Source: Variovorax sp. Root411
GTDB taxonomy: Bacteria > Pseudomonadota > Gammaproteobacteria > Burkholderiales > Burkholderiaceae_C
Direction: 5' to 3'
Assembly (NCBI RefSeq): GCF_001425205.1
Contig: NZ_LMDW01000016.1
Location: 1-64,000 of the forward strand
DNA: 64,000 nt
How positions within the stretch are numbered: the first letter of the stretch is position 1; each line of letters begins with the position of its first letter. This document shows, piece by piece, positions 34,321 to 45,554 of this stretch. The translations under genes were made by a program, and so were the position numbers. Under the pieces are notes generated by a model. The model made no database searches, was not told the DNA's origin, and worked only from the letters and a program-made list of their open reading frames with translations.

Positions 34321-35176
34321 CTACGGCCGCCGGGCGGTCCAGACGGTGAAGGCACCGGCCGCGACGATCAGCAGCACGCCGACGGCGGCCTGGGGCCGAG
34401 GCAGGTCGCCCCAGACCGCGTATCCCAACAGCAAGGCCCAGACGATCAGGCTGTAGCGAAAAGGTGTGACGACCGAGAGATCGACGCCGCGGCAGGCGAC
34501 GATGAGCGCATAGTTGCCCAGCGCCGCGCAACCCGCAGCCGCCGCGAGCATGCCGAGCTCGTAGCGCGTGAGCGCCGTCCAGCGTTCCACGAGACCCAGC
34601 AGCAGGCCCGCCAGGCACACGGCGAGCGTGGTCGCGACCGCGATGGTCGACGAAGGGATCGTGGCGGGAATGCGCCGTGTCACCAGGTCGCGCGCAGCCA
34701 GCGAGGCGGCACATAACAGCGCGCAGGCAAGACCGGCTGCGGGGACATCCGGCCGCGCGGCCGGCTGGATGACCAGCAGGACGCCGCCAAATCCCGCGGT
34801 AGCAGCCAACAGACGCCCGCCACGCCAGGGCTCCCACCGCAGCGCCATCGCCGTGGCGGCGATCATCAGTGGCGCGGTCATCATGAGCGTGCTCACAGTG
34901 GCAAGCGGCGCCAGCGACAGGGCGACCACGGAGGCGAGGGCCGTCGTGACCTCGAGTCCGCAGCGCGCCCCCACGAGCGGACGCAGTGCCGTTCGCCAGC
35001 TACCGCGCGTGCCCCGCGCGATGGCCAGGATGAAGAGGGTCGCGAACGCACCGCGCACGGCAAGAATTTGCCCGGCCGGCAAGCTTTGCGCGGCCAGCTT
35101 CACGAAGACATCGTTGAGGACGTAGCAGCCCATGGCCAGCAGCATGAGCAGAATCCCCCGGCGATTGGCCTGTGCG

Positions 35177-35184
<8 letters not shown>
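34321..35184 (-). CDS. EamA/DMT-family exporter
   Basis: The 287-aa protein has ten hydrophobic segments in two EamA repeats (GILLMLLAMGCYVLNDVFVK at the start; TPFRYSLIVWALLLGYAVWG near the end). The family exports amino acids and other small metabolites. The ATG at 35184 overlaps the pabAB stop (eight bases), so both are translated together; export of a product made from aminodeoxychorismate is the simplest reading (inference). Confidence 0.88.
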
Positions 35185-37360
<2,176 letters not shown>

Positions 37361-38240
37361 GGGATGCTCCTTGGCGGTAGGCAGAGCGGTGCATCGTTGA
37401 AGATCCGGACCGGCGTCGCAACTGCGCAATGTGCTAGTTGCTCGGCGTGGACAGCTTGCTGAAGCGGCGCTGCAGATCCCTGGTAGATCAGGGTTCACCC
37501 GTCCTTTGCCCTGGACCGATCGTGGTGGGCAGGGCCGTCGCCCACGCGGTCTCGCTGCGCGATGCTTCTCGTCTCATGGCCGGCGCACGAACCCGATACT
37601 GCTGTCTGCTCCGGCTGCCGTCAGCCGAGGCCAAGATTGGTTCGATCGACAAGGCGGCAGCCGATATGCGGGTGCTTCGACAATGCGCGGGTGACGGCTG
37701 CGGTCCGGGTGAGCAGAAAAGTTGCGGATCGATCTGTTGAAGGTGTGTCGCAGGCGGAATGAGCCGCCTTCGCGAGTCCACTCCGGCTTCCTCGAACAGA
37801 CGTCGCGTGGACTCGTACTGGATTGCTTCTGTCGCTGCTTGTCGGTGCGTCTGGAGGAAAGCAGAGACGGTCCTTCCACGCCCGCTAAGGGGCGCTCAGT
37901 CCAAGCTGGGTTGCGGGCCAGCACAGGTCAGATGCAGCGATGAGAATTTTTGGAAGCGAGACGCCGCGCGCCATCGGGCCATCCCGTCAGTTTTCAGAGG
38001 CCTCTCAAAAATCATAGTTGTCTTAGGTTTCATCTCGTCGCACGCTAGAAGCAGATCCATGCGGAAGACGATTTTGGAAAGAAGACTGCCGCTGGATTGA
38101 ACAGCGATTGTCGAACCCTGCGCAGTGCTCGTTTCACTCTGGCCTGGGCACCAGTTCTGCTTCTATTCGGCTCTTCAAGCGAGGCACTTCATCTCAAACA
38201 ACGCACGGCTTGAAAGCACGGCACCCATAAAGGATCTGTC
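37361..38240. other. Gene-poor stretch before the AlpA gene
   Basis: No convincing gene is visible in 880 bases; the open frames are short, overlap on both strands and match no family I know. A perfect dyad CCCTG/CAGGG around GTAGAT (37479-37494) lies about 120 bp upstream of pabAB and could bind its regulator. Base composition falls toward the right end (around 37930-38230). Decayed insertion material is likely. Confidence 0.5.
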
Positions 38241-38495
38241 ATGCAACTCGAACACCACGTTAACGCTCGCGAGCTTGTTCCGCAGACTTTCGGCGCACCC
38301 GCGTTCTTTCGCATGGCTGACGTGATTCGCATCACGGCATTGAGTCGCGCCACTGTGTATCGAAGAATCGCCGAAGGCAAGTTCCCCCCACCGGTACATT
38401 TAGGGTGCGCCTGTCGGTGGCCGCGCGCAGCGCTTCAGCGGTGGATTGACGATCCGGAAAGTTATTCGAGTACACCCGAATCGCCGATGGCTTGA
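38241..38495 (+). CDS. alpA: AlpA-family regulator (excisionase-like)
   Basis: The 84-aa protein has the AlpA/MerR-like winged helix: FRMADVIRITALSRATVYRR, IAEGKFPPPVHLG, RWPRAALQRWIDD. In P4-type islands AlpA activates integrase expression or promotes excision. It is convergent with the integrase, 140 bp apart. The ATG follows AAAGGATCTGTC. Confidence 0.88.
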   Translation: MQLEHHVNARELVPQTFGAPAFFRMADVIRITALSRATVYRRIAEGKFPPPVHLGCACRWPRAALQRWIDDPESYSSTPESPMA

Positions 38496-38635
38496 GCCAG
38501 ATGCGTGCGCCGATCCGGTCGATCCAATAGTAGCCACACGACGTTGATGCGGACCGCCACGGATGGCCCTCGTCTCGGATGGCCGGAGATACGCAGGCTT
38601 CGCTGCTGTGGGTGAGCGGCGAGCTTCTTGCCGCT

Positions 38636-39877
38636 CTAGGCTGCCTTGAGCGCCAGGAGCTGCGCGCCAGCCGCAAGGTGGTCCAAATAGTCCGCCCAGC
38701 GCTGCATCATGTCTTTGCGCTTGTCCATGAATTCCGCCCTGTCGTACGCGGCCCCGAGGGGCCCGCTTTTGCCATGCGCAAGTTGCGCCTCGATCACATC
38801 TGGCTGGATGCCATGGAGTTGTTCTGCCATGACGGTGCGGGCCATAGCGCGAAAACCGTGCGCGGTCATTTCGTCATTCGTGTACCCGAGCCTGCGCAAT
38901 GCGGCATTGACGGTGTTCTCGCTCATGGGGCGCTCACCGGTCCGGATGCTGGGAAAGACATACCTGCCATGTCCGGTCAATGGTTGTACCTCGTTGAAAG
39001 CATCTAACGCCTGCGTCGCCAACGGGACGAGATGAGGCCGGCCGTTGATCTTTTCGTGGAGCCTGCGCTTCATGTCCTGGGCTGGGATGGTGAGCATCGC
39101 CTTTTCCAGATCGATCCAGGCCCATTCCATCGCCCGGATGTTGCCAGGCCGCTGGAAGAGGAGGGCGGACAGCAGGAGGGCGGCGCGGGTGATGGGTTGG
39201 CCGCCATAGCCCTGGATCGCGCGCATCAACTCGCCGACTTTCTCCGGCTCCAATACGGCGGCCATGCTCTTGGTGATCACTGGCCGGAGGGCGCCGTGCA
39301 GGTCGGGCGCAGGATTGCTTTCGCATCGACCGGTCTGGACGCCGTAACGAAACACCTGGCCGGCACACTGACGCAAGGTGTGAGCCGTCTCTATGACACC
39401 TCGACCTTCGATGCGCTTGAGCGCGTGCAGAAGATCCTTGGCACGGATCGACGCGATGGGTTGTCCGCCGAGATAAGGAAAAAGGTCTTTCTCCATGATG
39501 CGCAGCCAACGCTCGGAATAGGAATCGCTCCAGCTGCTGGCCTTGGTGGCGTGGAATTCCCGTGCGAGCGCCTCAAAGGTGTTGGCTGCCTCGGTCGCAC
39601 GACACTGTTTTTCCGCGCGCTTGGCGGCACTGGGATCCACGCCTTCGGCCAGCAGTTCGCGCGCCTTGTCGCGTCGCTGCCGGGCCTTGGCGAGCGACAC
39701 GGCGGGGTAGACGCCGAGCGCCAGGGTCTTGGCCTTGCTATGGAAACGATAGTCCATGCGCCAGTACTTGCCCGCTGCCTTAACCCGAAGGTACATGCCG
39801 CCGCCATCGGGGTAGCGCTCGCCGATTGCAGTGCCTTTGTGCTTTACGTGCCTCACGAATGTGTCGGTCAGTGGCAT
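38636..39877 (-). CDS. int: P4-type tyrosine integrase
   Basis: The 413-aa recombinase has the DUF4102 arm-binding domain (ERYPDGGGMYLRVKAAGKYW), a core-binding domain (FEALAREFHATKASSWSDSY) and the catalytic set: Arg in QRPGNIRAMEW, HGFRAMART (HxxR), QLAHGKSG (His) and Tyr in GAAYDRAEF. All are present, so it is probably active. It lies 178 bp from the 3' end of tRNA-Arg, the usual layout for islands integrated in a tRNA gene. The ATG at 39877 is preferred over upstream GTG/ATG codons. Confidence 0.94.
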   Translation of the reverse strand: MPLTDTFVRHVKHKGTAIGERYPDGGGMYLRVKAAGKYWRMDYRFHSKAKTLALGVYPAVSLAKARQRRDKARELLAEGVDPSAAKRAEKQCRATEAANTFEALAREFHATKASSWSDSYSERWLRIMEKDLFPYLGGQPIASIRAKDLLHALKRIEGRGVIETAHTLRQCAGQVFRYGVQTGRCESNPAPDLHGALRPVITKSMAAVLEPEKVGELMRAIQGYGGQPITRAALLLSALLFQRPGNIRAMEWAWIDLEKAMLTIPAQDMKRRLHEKINGRPHLVPLATQALDAFNEVQPLTGHGRYVFPSIRTGERPMSENTVNAALRRLGYTNDEMTAHGFRAMARTVMAEQLHGIQPDVIEAQLAHGKSGPLGAAYDRAEFMDKRKDMMQRWADYLDHLAAGAQLLALKAA

Positions 39878-40055
39878 GGTGATCCCCGTGCTGTCGGTAC
39901 CTGGCTTTCGGCCACGTGCGAGTACCTGAAGAAGTACCGACAAATTACGAAGATTCGATGCTACGGCCCGACATCGCGAGAGGCAAAGAAAAACCCGCCG
40001 CCCCTGTGAGAAGTGCGAGTTTTGAGGCAGCGTGAAGCTGCATGAAATGCGGGAT

Positions 40056-40075
40056 TGGCCTGCCCGGAGGGGATC
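40056..40075. other. Probable right attachment site of the conjugative element
   Basis: P4-type integrases recombine within the 3' part of tRNA genes and rebuild the tRNA. The integrase and alpA flank the tRNA-Arg 3' end and chromosomal-type genes follow on the other side. The exact core cannot be fixed, since no second copy of the tRNA 3' sequence was found in the window; the partner should lie left of position 1. Confidence 0.6.
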
Positions 40076-40132
40076 GAACCCCCGACAACCTGCTTAGAAG
40101 GCAGGTGCTCTATCCAACTGAGCTACGGGCAG
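40056..40132 (-). tRNA. tRNA-Arg (anticodon TCT)
   Basis: Read on the minus strand, the acceptor stem CTGCCCG/CGGGCAG pairs perfectly, the anticodon loop is CTTCTAA with TCT, the T arm contains GGTTCGATCC, and CCA is encoded (40058-40056). The 3' end faces the integrase, so this gene is the probable attachment site. Confidence 0.95.
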
Positions 40133-40402
40133 ATTCCAGGCTGGAGGGATGCCCGGAAAATCAACGACTTAGATGCTTTACCTACAGTCGGCAGCGGCGG
40201 ATTCTACCGAGTTCCGCGCCTTGACTCGCAGGGCGGGACGGTAGTTCGACGCCACGCGGGAGCCGAATCGGGTTTGATTCGGGAGAGGTCGAATTTCGTA
40301 GTCTGGTCGAATCCGCGTGGCGCCAAAGCCGCGCGAGTGGGTTGAACAGACTGTTCAGCTCGTTTCTTGAGCGTTACATTCCATGGAACTATCAAGGGCG
40401 AT

Positions 40403-41737
40403 ATGAACGAAGATGGTCAAAAAGCACTGCCACTGCTTTACCTGTCGGTTTCAGGGAAATTCCTTATCGCGTTAATTGGTGCCATCGCGTGGATGGGATT
40501 TTCAATATGGGCTGCGGAGGCATGGCTGGCCGATTTGAAGCATTACGTTGGTACCGTGCTGGCCATTTTCCTGGTATATGGAATCGCCATTATTCCGGGC
40601 TTCATGAATGCCTTCATGGCCATAAGCCTGCTTCTCGACAAGAGGCCGACGCATTCACCGCTGTCCGTCTATCCCCCGATTTCCATTCTGGTTGCCGCTT
40701 ACAATGAGGAAGCCTCCATTGAGGAGACGCTTGCCAGCATCGGGCGCCAGAATTATCCTGGCGAACTGCAGGTTCTCGTGATCAATGACGGATCCACGGA
40801 CAACACTTCTCTTATTGTTCAGCGAGCCAAGGATCAGTACCCCTGGCTCACCTTCGTCGATCTGAAAAAAAACGGAGGCAAAGCCCGGGCCCTGAATATC
40901 GGATTCAAAGAAGTCTTGCACGACCTGGTCGTTACCGTGGATGCCGACTCTTTTCTGTACCGAGGAGCCCTCGCCAGTATTGTCGAGCGTTACCGAGCCG
41001 ATCCACCCAATACCCGGGCCGTTGCAGGAAAAATCCTGGTCCGGAACTCGAGGCAAAATTGGATTACCCGCTGCCAGGAGTGGGACTATTTCCACGGTAT
41101 TGCAGCAATCAAGCGAGTGCAATCGCTGTTTCAAGGCACCTTGGTTGCGCAGGGCGCATTTTCCATCTATGACCGGGCCGCGCTGATCGAGGTTGGAGGG
41201 TGGCCTGAGTGCGTGGGAGAGGACATCGTGCTCACGTGGGCCCTGCTGAAAGCCGGGTATCGGGTGGGCCACTGCGAGGATGCGTGCCTGTTTACCAATG
41301 TGCCCAGCACCATCAGGCAACTGGTCAAGCAGCGCCAGCGATGGGCGCGCGGTATGACGGAGGCCTTTGTCAAGCACCCGGGAATCCTCTTCAAACCCAG
41401 GTTGTCGACATTTTTCATTTATTGGAACCTGTTGTTTCCGTGGCTGGATCTGGCATACACCATCGGATTCATTCCAGGAATAATATTTGCGCTTTTCGGC
41501 TATTACTGGATTGTAGGAGTAATGACGCTCGCGCTGATACCGGCAGCATTCGCGTTGAGTTTTTTGATGTTTTCAATCGAACGCAGAATGTTCAAGAAAA
41601 CGGGCTTGGTCGTGCGAAAGAATATCCAAGGCTTTTTCGTCTATGTGCTCCTGTACAGCCTGCTGCTGCAGCCCGCCAGCATTCTCGGGTATCTGGACGA
41701 ACTGTTCAGAAAACCCAAGGCCTGGGGGACAAAATGA
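40403..41737 (+). CDS. Family 2 glycosyltransferase (PgaC/YaiP-like)
   Basis: The 444-aa processive-type glycosyltransferase has two N-terminal membrane segments, the GT2 core ISILVAAYNEEASIEETLAS with DGSTDN, VTVDADS (DxD), QGAFSIYDR, GEDIVLTW and QRQRWARG (QxxRW), and three C-terminal membrane segments. Such enzymes make and push out polysaccharide such as poly-GlcNAc. The ATG at 40403 has AAGGGCGAT upstream. Counted lines are 40-50% G+C, well below the flanking genes. It overlaps the next gene by four bases. Confidence 0.88.
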   Translation: MNEDGQKALPLLYLSVSGKFLIALIGAIAWMGFSIWAAEAWLADLKHYVGTVLAIFLVYGIAIIPGFMNAFMAISLLLDKRPTHSPLSVYPPISILVAAYNEEASIEETLASIGRQNYPGELQVLVINDGSTDNTSLIVQRAKDQYPWLTFVDLKKNGGKARALNIGFKEVLHDLVVTVDADSFLYRGALASIVERYRADPPNTRAVAGKILVRNSRQNWITRCQEWDYFHGIAAIKRVQSLFQGTLVAQGAFSIYDRAALIEVGGWPECVGEDIVLTWALLKAGYRVGHCEDACLFTNVPSTIRQLVKQRQRWARGMTEAFVKHPGILFKPRLSTFFIYWNLLFPWLDLAYTIGFIPGIIFALFGYYWIVGVMTLALIPAAFALSFLMFSIERRMFKKTGLVVRKNIQGFFVYVLLYSLLLQPASILGYLDELFRKPKAWGTK

Positions 41738-42690
41738 TTGGAGCATTGAGATATTTCATTGCCGTTCTATCCGGGGCCATGGTGCTGGCCGGTCCCTGTA
41801 AAGCCGAAGAAGAAAAAAGCAAGGAAAAAACAAGCGACATGGCTTTTGGCACGGAATTTTTCCTGACCAGCGACAGCGATAATTTTCAATCGAGAAGGGT
41901 ATCGGCCGAATTTTTTCCTGCTTTCGAGAATGCCGATCATTACTTGGGTTTTCGTCTCTCCGACTACCAATACAAGCAAGATAGCTGGCAAAGGGCCGGA
42001 AAGAAGATTTCATTTCTAGCCCGTTCGATCGAATCCCGGACTGGCGATGGAGGGGCCCTGGAGGCCGGCCTGTTTCAGCAGGGAGGGCACACGCTGCTGA
42101 CACTGGACGGCAGTTACCGCCTGTCACCCACGAAGAGTACCGCCGTGGAGTTTCTCGTAACGCGCGACTGGGTGGAAACTCAGAAGTCCCTGGACCGCGG
42201 GATCGATTTTTCGTTTGTCGGGGTGGCGGTGGATCAAGGGCTGGGAAGCCATTTGACTCTGGTCGGGCTGCTGGGACAGCAATATTTTTCGGACGGCAAC
42301 CGAAGGGACCATGCCCGCCTGCGGCTGATCTATCAGCCGTCACTCGACCTGGGGCTGACCTTGCAGGCGCGCTATCGAACGTATCGAAGCACCCATGAGG
42401 ACGTGGACAGAGCCTATTTCAATCCGAAGAACTACAGCGAGTCGATGCTGGCGATCGGTTGGCGGCACCGCTTCCAGGGATGGATGGCCTCCCTGACGGC
42501 GGGATTAGGCAATGAGACGATCAATCACGATTTGAATCAACCAACGAGATTGTTCGACCTGAGCCTTCAAAGTCCGGTCAGGGGCTCGCAGGTATTTCGT
42601 TTTGGCGCGGGCTACAGCCGCAGCACTACCTTTTCGGGGCCCAACTACCACTATCGATACCTGCGCGGCGAATGGGTGATCCTTTTTTGA
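41734..42690 (+). CDS. Outer-membrane beta-barrel protein, YaiO-like
   Basis: The 318-aa protein has a signal peptide (ALRYFIAVLSGAMVLAGPCK, cleavage near CKA-EE) and a body of alternating strands rich in aromatic residues (TLQARYRTYRSTHEDVDRAY, NYHYRYLRGEWVILF at the C-terminus with final Phe), the pattern of a barrel. Translation is coupled to the glycosyltransferase, as with yaiP-yaiO in E. coli, so it probably serves export or anchoring of the same glycan. Family placement is by context and shape. Confidence 0.72.
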   Translation: MIGALRYFIAVLSGAMVLAGPCKAEEEKSKEKTSDMAFGTEFFLTSDSDNFQSRRVSAEFFPAFENADHYLGFRLSDYQYKQDSWQRAGKKISFLARSIESRTGDGGALEAGLFQQGGHTLLTLDGSYRLSPTKSTAVEFLVTRDWVETQKSLDRGIDFSFVGVAVDQGLGSHLTLVGLLGQQYFSDGNRRDHARLRLIYQPSLDLGLTLQARYRTYRSTHEDVDRAYFNPKNYSESMLAIGWRHRFQGWMASLTAGLGNETINHDLNQPTRLFDLSLQSPVRGSQVFRFGAGYSRSTTFSGPNYHYRYLRGEWVILF

Positions 42691-42757
42691 GTGCAAGGCC
42701 CGCACCTGAAGCGAACACTGCCGACGGCATACAGGGACACCATCACCCAGAAACGAA

Positions 42758-42791
42758 AATGCGGACAGCCACTCGAGTGACTGTCCGCATT
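42758..42791 (-). terminator. Terminator of tRNA-Pro
   Basis: AATGCGGACAG and CTGTCCGCATT form an 11-bp stem around 12 bases; on the minus strand it is followed by TTTTCGTTT, 11 bases after the tRNA 3' end. Confidence 0.75.
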
Positions 42792-42801
42792 ACGTTTTCT
42801 A

Positions 42802-42878
<77 letters not shown>

Positions 42879-42923
42879 ACAAGCCTTCTATTCTAGCCCG
42901 GATATTGGCTCTTCTCGGACTTC

Positions 42924-43640
42924 TCAGCGTTTCTCGTACTGCGTCTTGCCAAAAAGAATCTCGCGCTCCTTGTCGCCGGTGATCGGCTGGCGCAGTTCGG
43001 CCAGCACTTTCACGCCGCGCTGCACGGCGGGGCGTGCGGCGATGCCGTCGAACCAAGCCTTCAGGTGCGGGAAGTCGGTGAGGGTGATGCCCTGGTTCTC
43101 CCAACTGCGCAGCCACGGAAAGATGGCAATGTCGGCAATCGAATAGCTCTTGCCGGCGATGAATCTGTTCTTAGACAACTGCTTGTCGATCACGCCGTAC
43201 AGGCGCTTGGCTTCGTTGCTGTACCGGTCGATGGCATAGGCGATCTTCTCGGGTGCGTACAGGCGGAAGTGGTGCGCCTGGCCGAGCATGGGGCCGACGC
43301 CGCCCATCTGGAACATGAGCCACTGCAGCACGTCGTAGCGTTCGCGATCGCCGGTGGGCAGAAACTTGCCGGTCTTGCCCGCAAGGTAGACGAGGATGGC
43401 GCCCGATTCGAAGAGCGAGATGGGCTTGCCGTCCGGACCGTTGGGGTCGGTGATGGCGGGGATCTTGTTGTTCGGGCTGATCTGCAGGAACTCGGGCGCG
43501 AACTGGTCTCCCTTGCCGATGTTCACGGGGTGCGCGTGGTACGGCAGGCCGCACTCCTCCAGCATGACGTGAACCTTGTGGCCGTTCGGCGTGGGCCAGG
43601 AATAGACCTCGATGGGCGATGCGGGCATGTCGACTTGCAC
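42924..43640 (-). CDS. Glutathione S-transferase (YfcG-like)
   Basis: The 238-aa protein has a thioredoxin-fold N-terminal domain ([20 protein letters not shown], with the Thr/Asn of YfcG-type active sites; [28 protein letters not shown]) and the helical C-terminal domain with the N-capping box [10 protein letters not shown]. YfcG-type enzymes reduce disulfides with glutathione. An inner ATG at 43628 is an alternative start. Confidence 0.9.
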   Translation of the reverse strand: MQVDMPASPIEVYSWPTPNGHKVHVMLEECGLPYHAHPVNIGKGDQFAPEFLQISPNNKIPAITDPNGPDGKPISLFESGAILVYLAGKTGKFLPTGDRERYDVLQWLMFQMGGVGPMLGQAHHFRLYAPEKIAYAIDRYSNEAKRLYGVIDKQLSKNRFIAGKSYSIADIAIFPWLRSWENQGITLTDFPHLKAWFDGIAARPAVQRGVKVLAELRQPITGDKEREILFGKTQYEKR

Positions 43641-43736
43641 TCCGTGATGTGATGCGAGTCCGGCAGCATATACGCGGCCTTTCGAACGCGTGCGGGGCGC
43701 AAGTGTTTGGCCCGGCTTGGCGGATGGATGCGCGGC

Positions 43737-45431
43737 TCAGGCCACGGCCGAGGCCTGCGACAGGTGCTGATGGATCAGCGCGACCGCTGCCGCGCCTTCG
43801 CCGATGGCGCCACCCACGCGCTTGACCGAACCCGATCGCACGTCGCCCACGGCGAACACGCCCGGCACGCTCGATTCGAGCGCCGCGGCCGGCCGCGCCG
43901 GAAAGCCGCTGCTCGCGGCGGTGCCGGTGAGCACGAAGCCGTGCTTGTCGACGGCCACGCCGCAGCCGTCGAGCCATGAAGTCTCCGGCTCCGCACCAAC
44001 GAACAGGAAGATGTTGCGCGCCGGGCAGTCATGTTCGGCGCCGGTGCTGTGACAGCGCCATGTCGCTCCGGTGAGGCCTTCGTCGGAGCCGCCGTGCAGG
44101 CGCACGAGTTCGGTGTGGGGCTGCAGCGAGATGTTGGGCGTGGCCTCGATGCGGTCGATGAGGTAGCGCGACATGCTGGCGGCCAGCGACGGGCCGCGCA
44201 CGAGCACGTTGACCTTGGCCGCGTGGCGCGAGAGGAAGACCGCGGCCTGTCCTGCCGAGTTGCCGCCGCCGACCAGCGCCACCTCTTGCTGTGAGCAGAT
44301 CTTCGCCTCGATGGCCGAGGCCCAGTACCAGATGCCGCGGCCTTCGAATTCGGCGAGACGCGGTACTTCCGGCCGCCGGTAGCGCGCGCCGCTCGCAATG
44401 ACGACGGTGCGCGCGTTGATGGTGCGGCCGTCGGCCAGCACAACGGCCAGGCTGTCGAGGGCGTTGTCGCGCGAACAGTCGAGCGACACCACCTTGGCCG
44501 GAATCAGCATCTCGACACCGAACTTCTGCGCCTGCACGAAAGCCCGGCCCGCGAGCGCCTGCCCCGAGATGCCGGTCGGGAAGCCCAGGTAGTTCTCGAT
44601 GCGCGCGCTGGCGCCGGCCTGGCCGCCGAATGCGCGGCAGTCGAGCACGATGACGCGCAGGCCTTCGGAGGCCGCATAGACGGCGGTGGCGAGCCCTGCC
44701 GGCCCGGCACCGACGACGGCCACGTCGAACAGCTCGTTGCGCTCGGCGGTGTCGACCATGCCCAGGCAGCGCGCGAGCGCGTCGTCGGCCGGGTTGACCA
44801 GCACCGAGCCGTCTGGGCACACGGCCAGCAGCTTGCTGGCGCCGTATTGCGCAAGCAGCGCGGCGGCGTCGGGGTCTTCGGCGGCATCGACCAGGTGATA
44901 GGGGTAGCCGTTGCGGCGAAGAAAGTTCTCCAGCCGTGCCATGTCGGGCGACTGCGGCTGGCCGATCAGCACCGGGCCGCTGGCGCCGGATTCGATCAGC
45001 GCCACGCGCCGCAGGATCAGCGCGCGGGTGATGCGCTCGCCCAGGTCGGCTTCGGCCACCAGCAGCGCGCGCAACTGTGCGGGGGATACGAGCAGCGCCT
45101 CGACGTCTTCGTCGGCATGACCATCGACCAGGGCAGGGCGGCCGCTCAACTGGCCGACTTCGGCCAGGAATTCGCCCGGCCCCTGCCGCACGATGGGCAC
45201 GATGTGGCCAAGGCCGTCGCGCTGCGTGACGGCCACCACGCCCTTGAGCAGCACGAACATGCCGGGACCGGTTTCCCCGGCGGTGAAAAGCCGGCTGCCG
45301 CGCGCAAACTGCTGCACGGTGCCGAAGCGCGCAATGCGCGCAATCTCGGTGTCGCTGAGGACAGGGAAAGTCTGGTGAAGCCGGCTGCTGTCGGTGCCGT
45401 TTGCGTCGAGGGCCATGTGGGGAAACTCCAT
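43737..45431 (-). CDS. Cyclic-nucleotide-domain / FAD-dependent oxidoreductase fusion
   Basis: The 564-aa protein joins an N-terminal cNMP-binding domain (FPVLSDTEIARIARFGTVQQ, RGSRLFTAGETGPGMFVLLK, GEFLAEVGQLSGRPAL), a small middle domain and a thioredoxin-reductase-like flavoprotein (VVGAGPAGLATAVYAASEGL; VALVGGGNSAGQAAVFLS; GVFAVGDVRSGSVKRVGGAI). The CxxC pair of thioredoxin reductases is absent (WYWASAIEAKIC stands there), so it cannot reduce thioredoxin that way; the substrate is unknown. The start could be 45431 or 45416. Confidence 0.88.
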   Translation of the reverse strand: MEFPHMALDANGTDSSRLHQTFPVLSDTEIARIARFGTVQQFARGSRLFTAGETGPGMFVLLKGVVAVTQRDGLGHIVPIVRQGPGEFLAEVGQLSGRPALVDGHADEDVEALLVSPAQLRALLVAEADLGERITRALILRRVALIESGASGPVLIGQPQSPDMARLENFLRRNGYPYHLVDAAEDPDAAALLAQYGASKLLAVCPDGSVLVNPADDALARCLGMVDTAERNELFDVAVVGAGPAGLATAVYAASEGLRVIVLDCRAFGGQAGASARIENYLGFPTGISGQALAGRAFVQAQKFGVEMLIPAKVVSLDCSRDNALDSLAVVLADGRTINARTVVIASGARYRRPEVPRLAEFEGRGIWYWASAIEAKICSQQEVALVGGGNSAGQAAVFLSRHAAKVNVLVRGPSLAASMSRYLIDRIEATPNISLQPHTELVRLHGGSDEGLTGATWRCHSTGAEHDCPARNIFLFVGAEPETSWLDGCGVAVDKHGFVLTGTAASSGFPARPAAALESSVPGVFAVGDVRSGSVKRVGGAIGEGAAAVALIHQHLSQASAVA

Positions 45432-45476
45432 GTCGCGAATCCACCGCATTAAACGACGAAGCGGCACGGCGCAACA

Positions 45477-45505
45477 CCGTCATGCGCTTGCAATCTTCCT
45501 GACAT
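45477..45505 (+). promoter_or_regulatory. Pho-box-like repeats before olsB
   Basis: CCGTCAT, TTGCAAT and CTGACAT follow each other with 11-bp spacing, 50 bp before the olsB start. The first and third units match the Pho-box half-site CTGTCAT in five to six of seven bases; the middle one is weak. Confidence 0.5.
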
Positions 45506-45554
45506 GCCCGCTTCATGGCAGGTGCGGAGACTCCTTCGGCAGAAAGGGTTCCCC

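Noticed and set aside
34175..34837. Minus-strand extension of the luxI frame
   Set aside because: It lies over the exporter gene in another frame; the luxI start at 34174 gives the normal family length.
37479..37494. Second lux box before pabAB
   Set aside because: The arms and spacing (CCTG-N6-CAGG) differ from the CT-N12-AG layout; kept only as an unassigned dyad.
43737..45431. Thioredoxin reductase
   Set aside because: The CxxC active-site pair is absent at the expected position.
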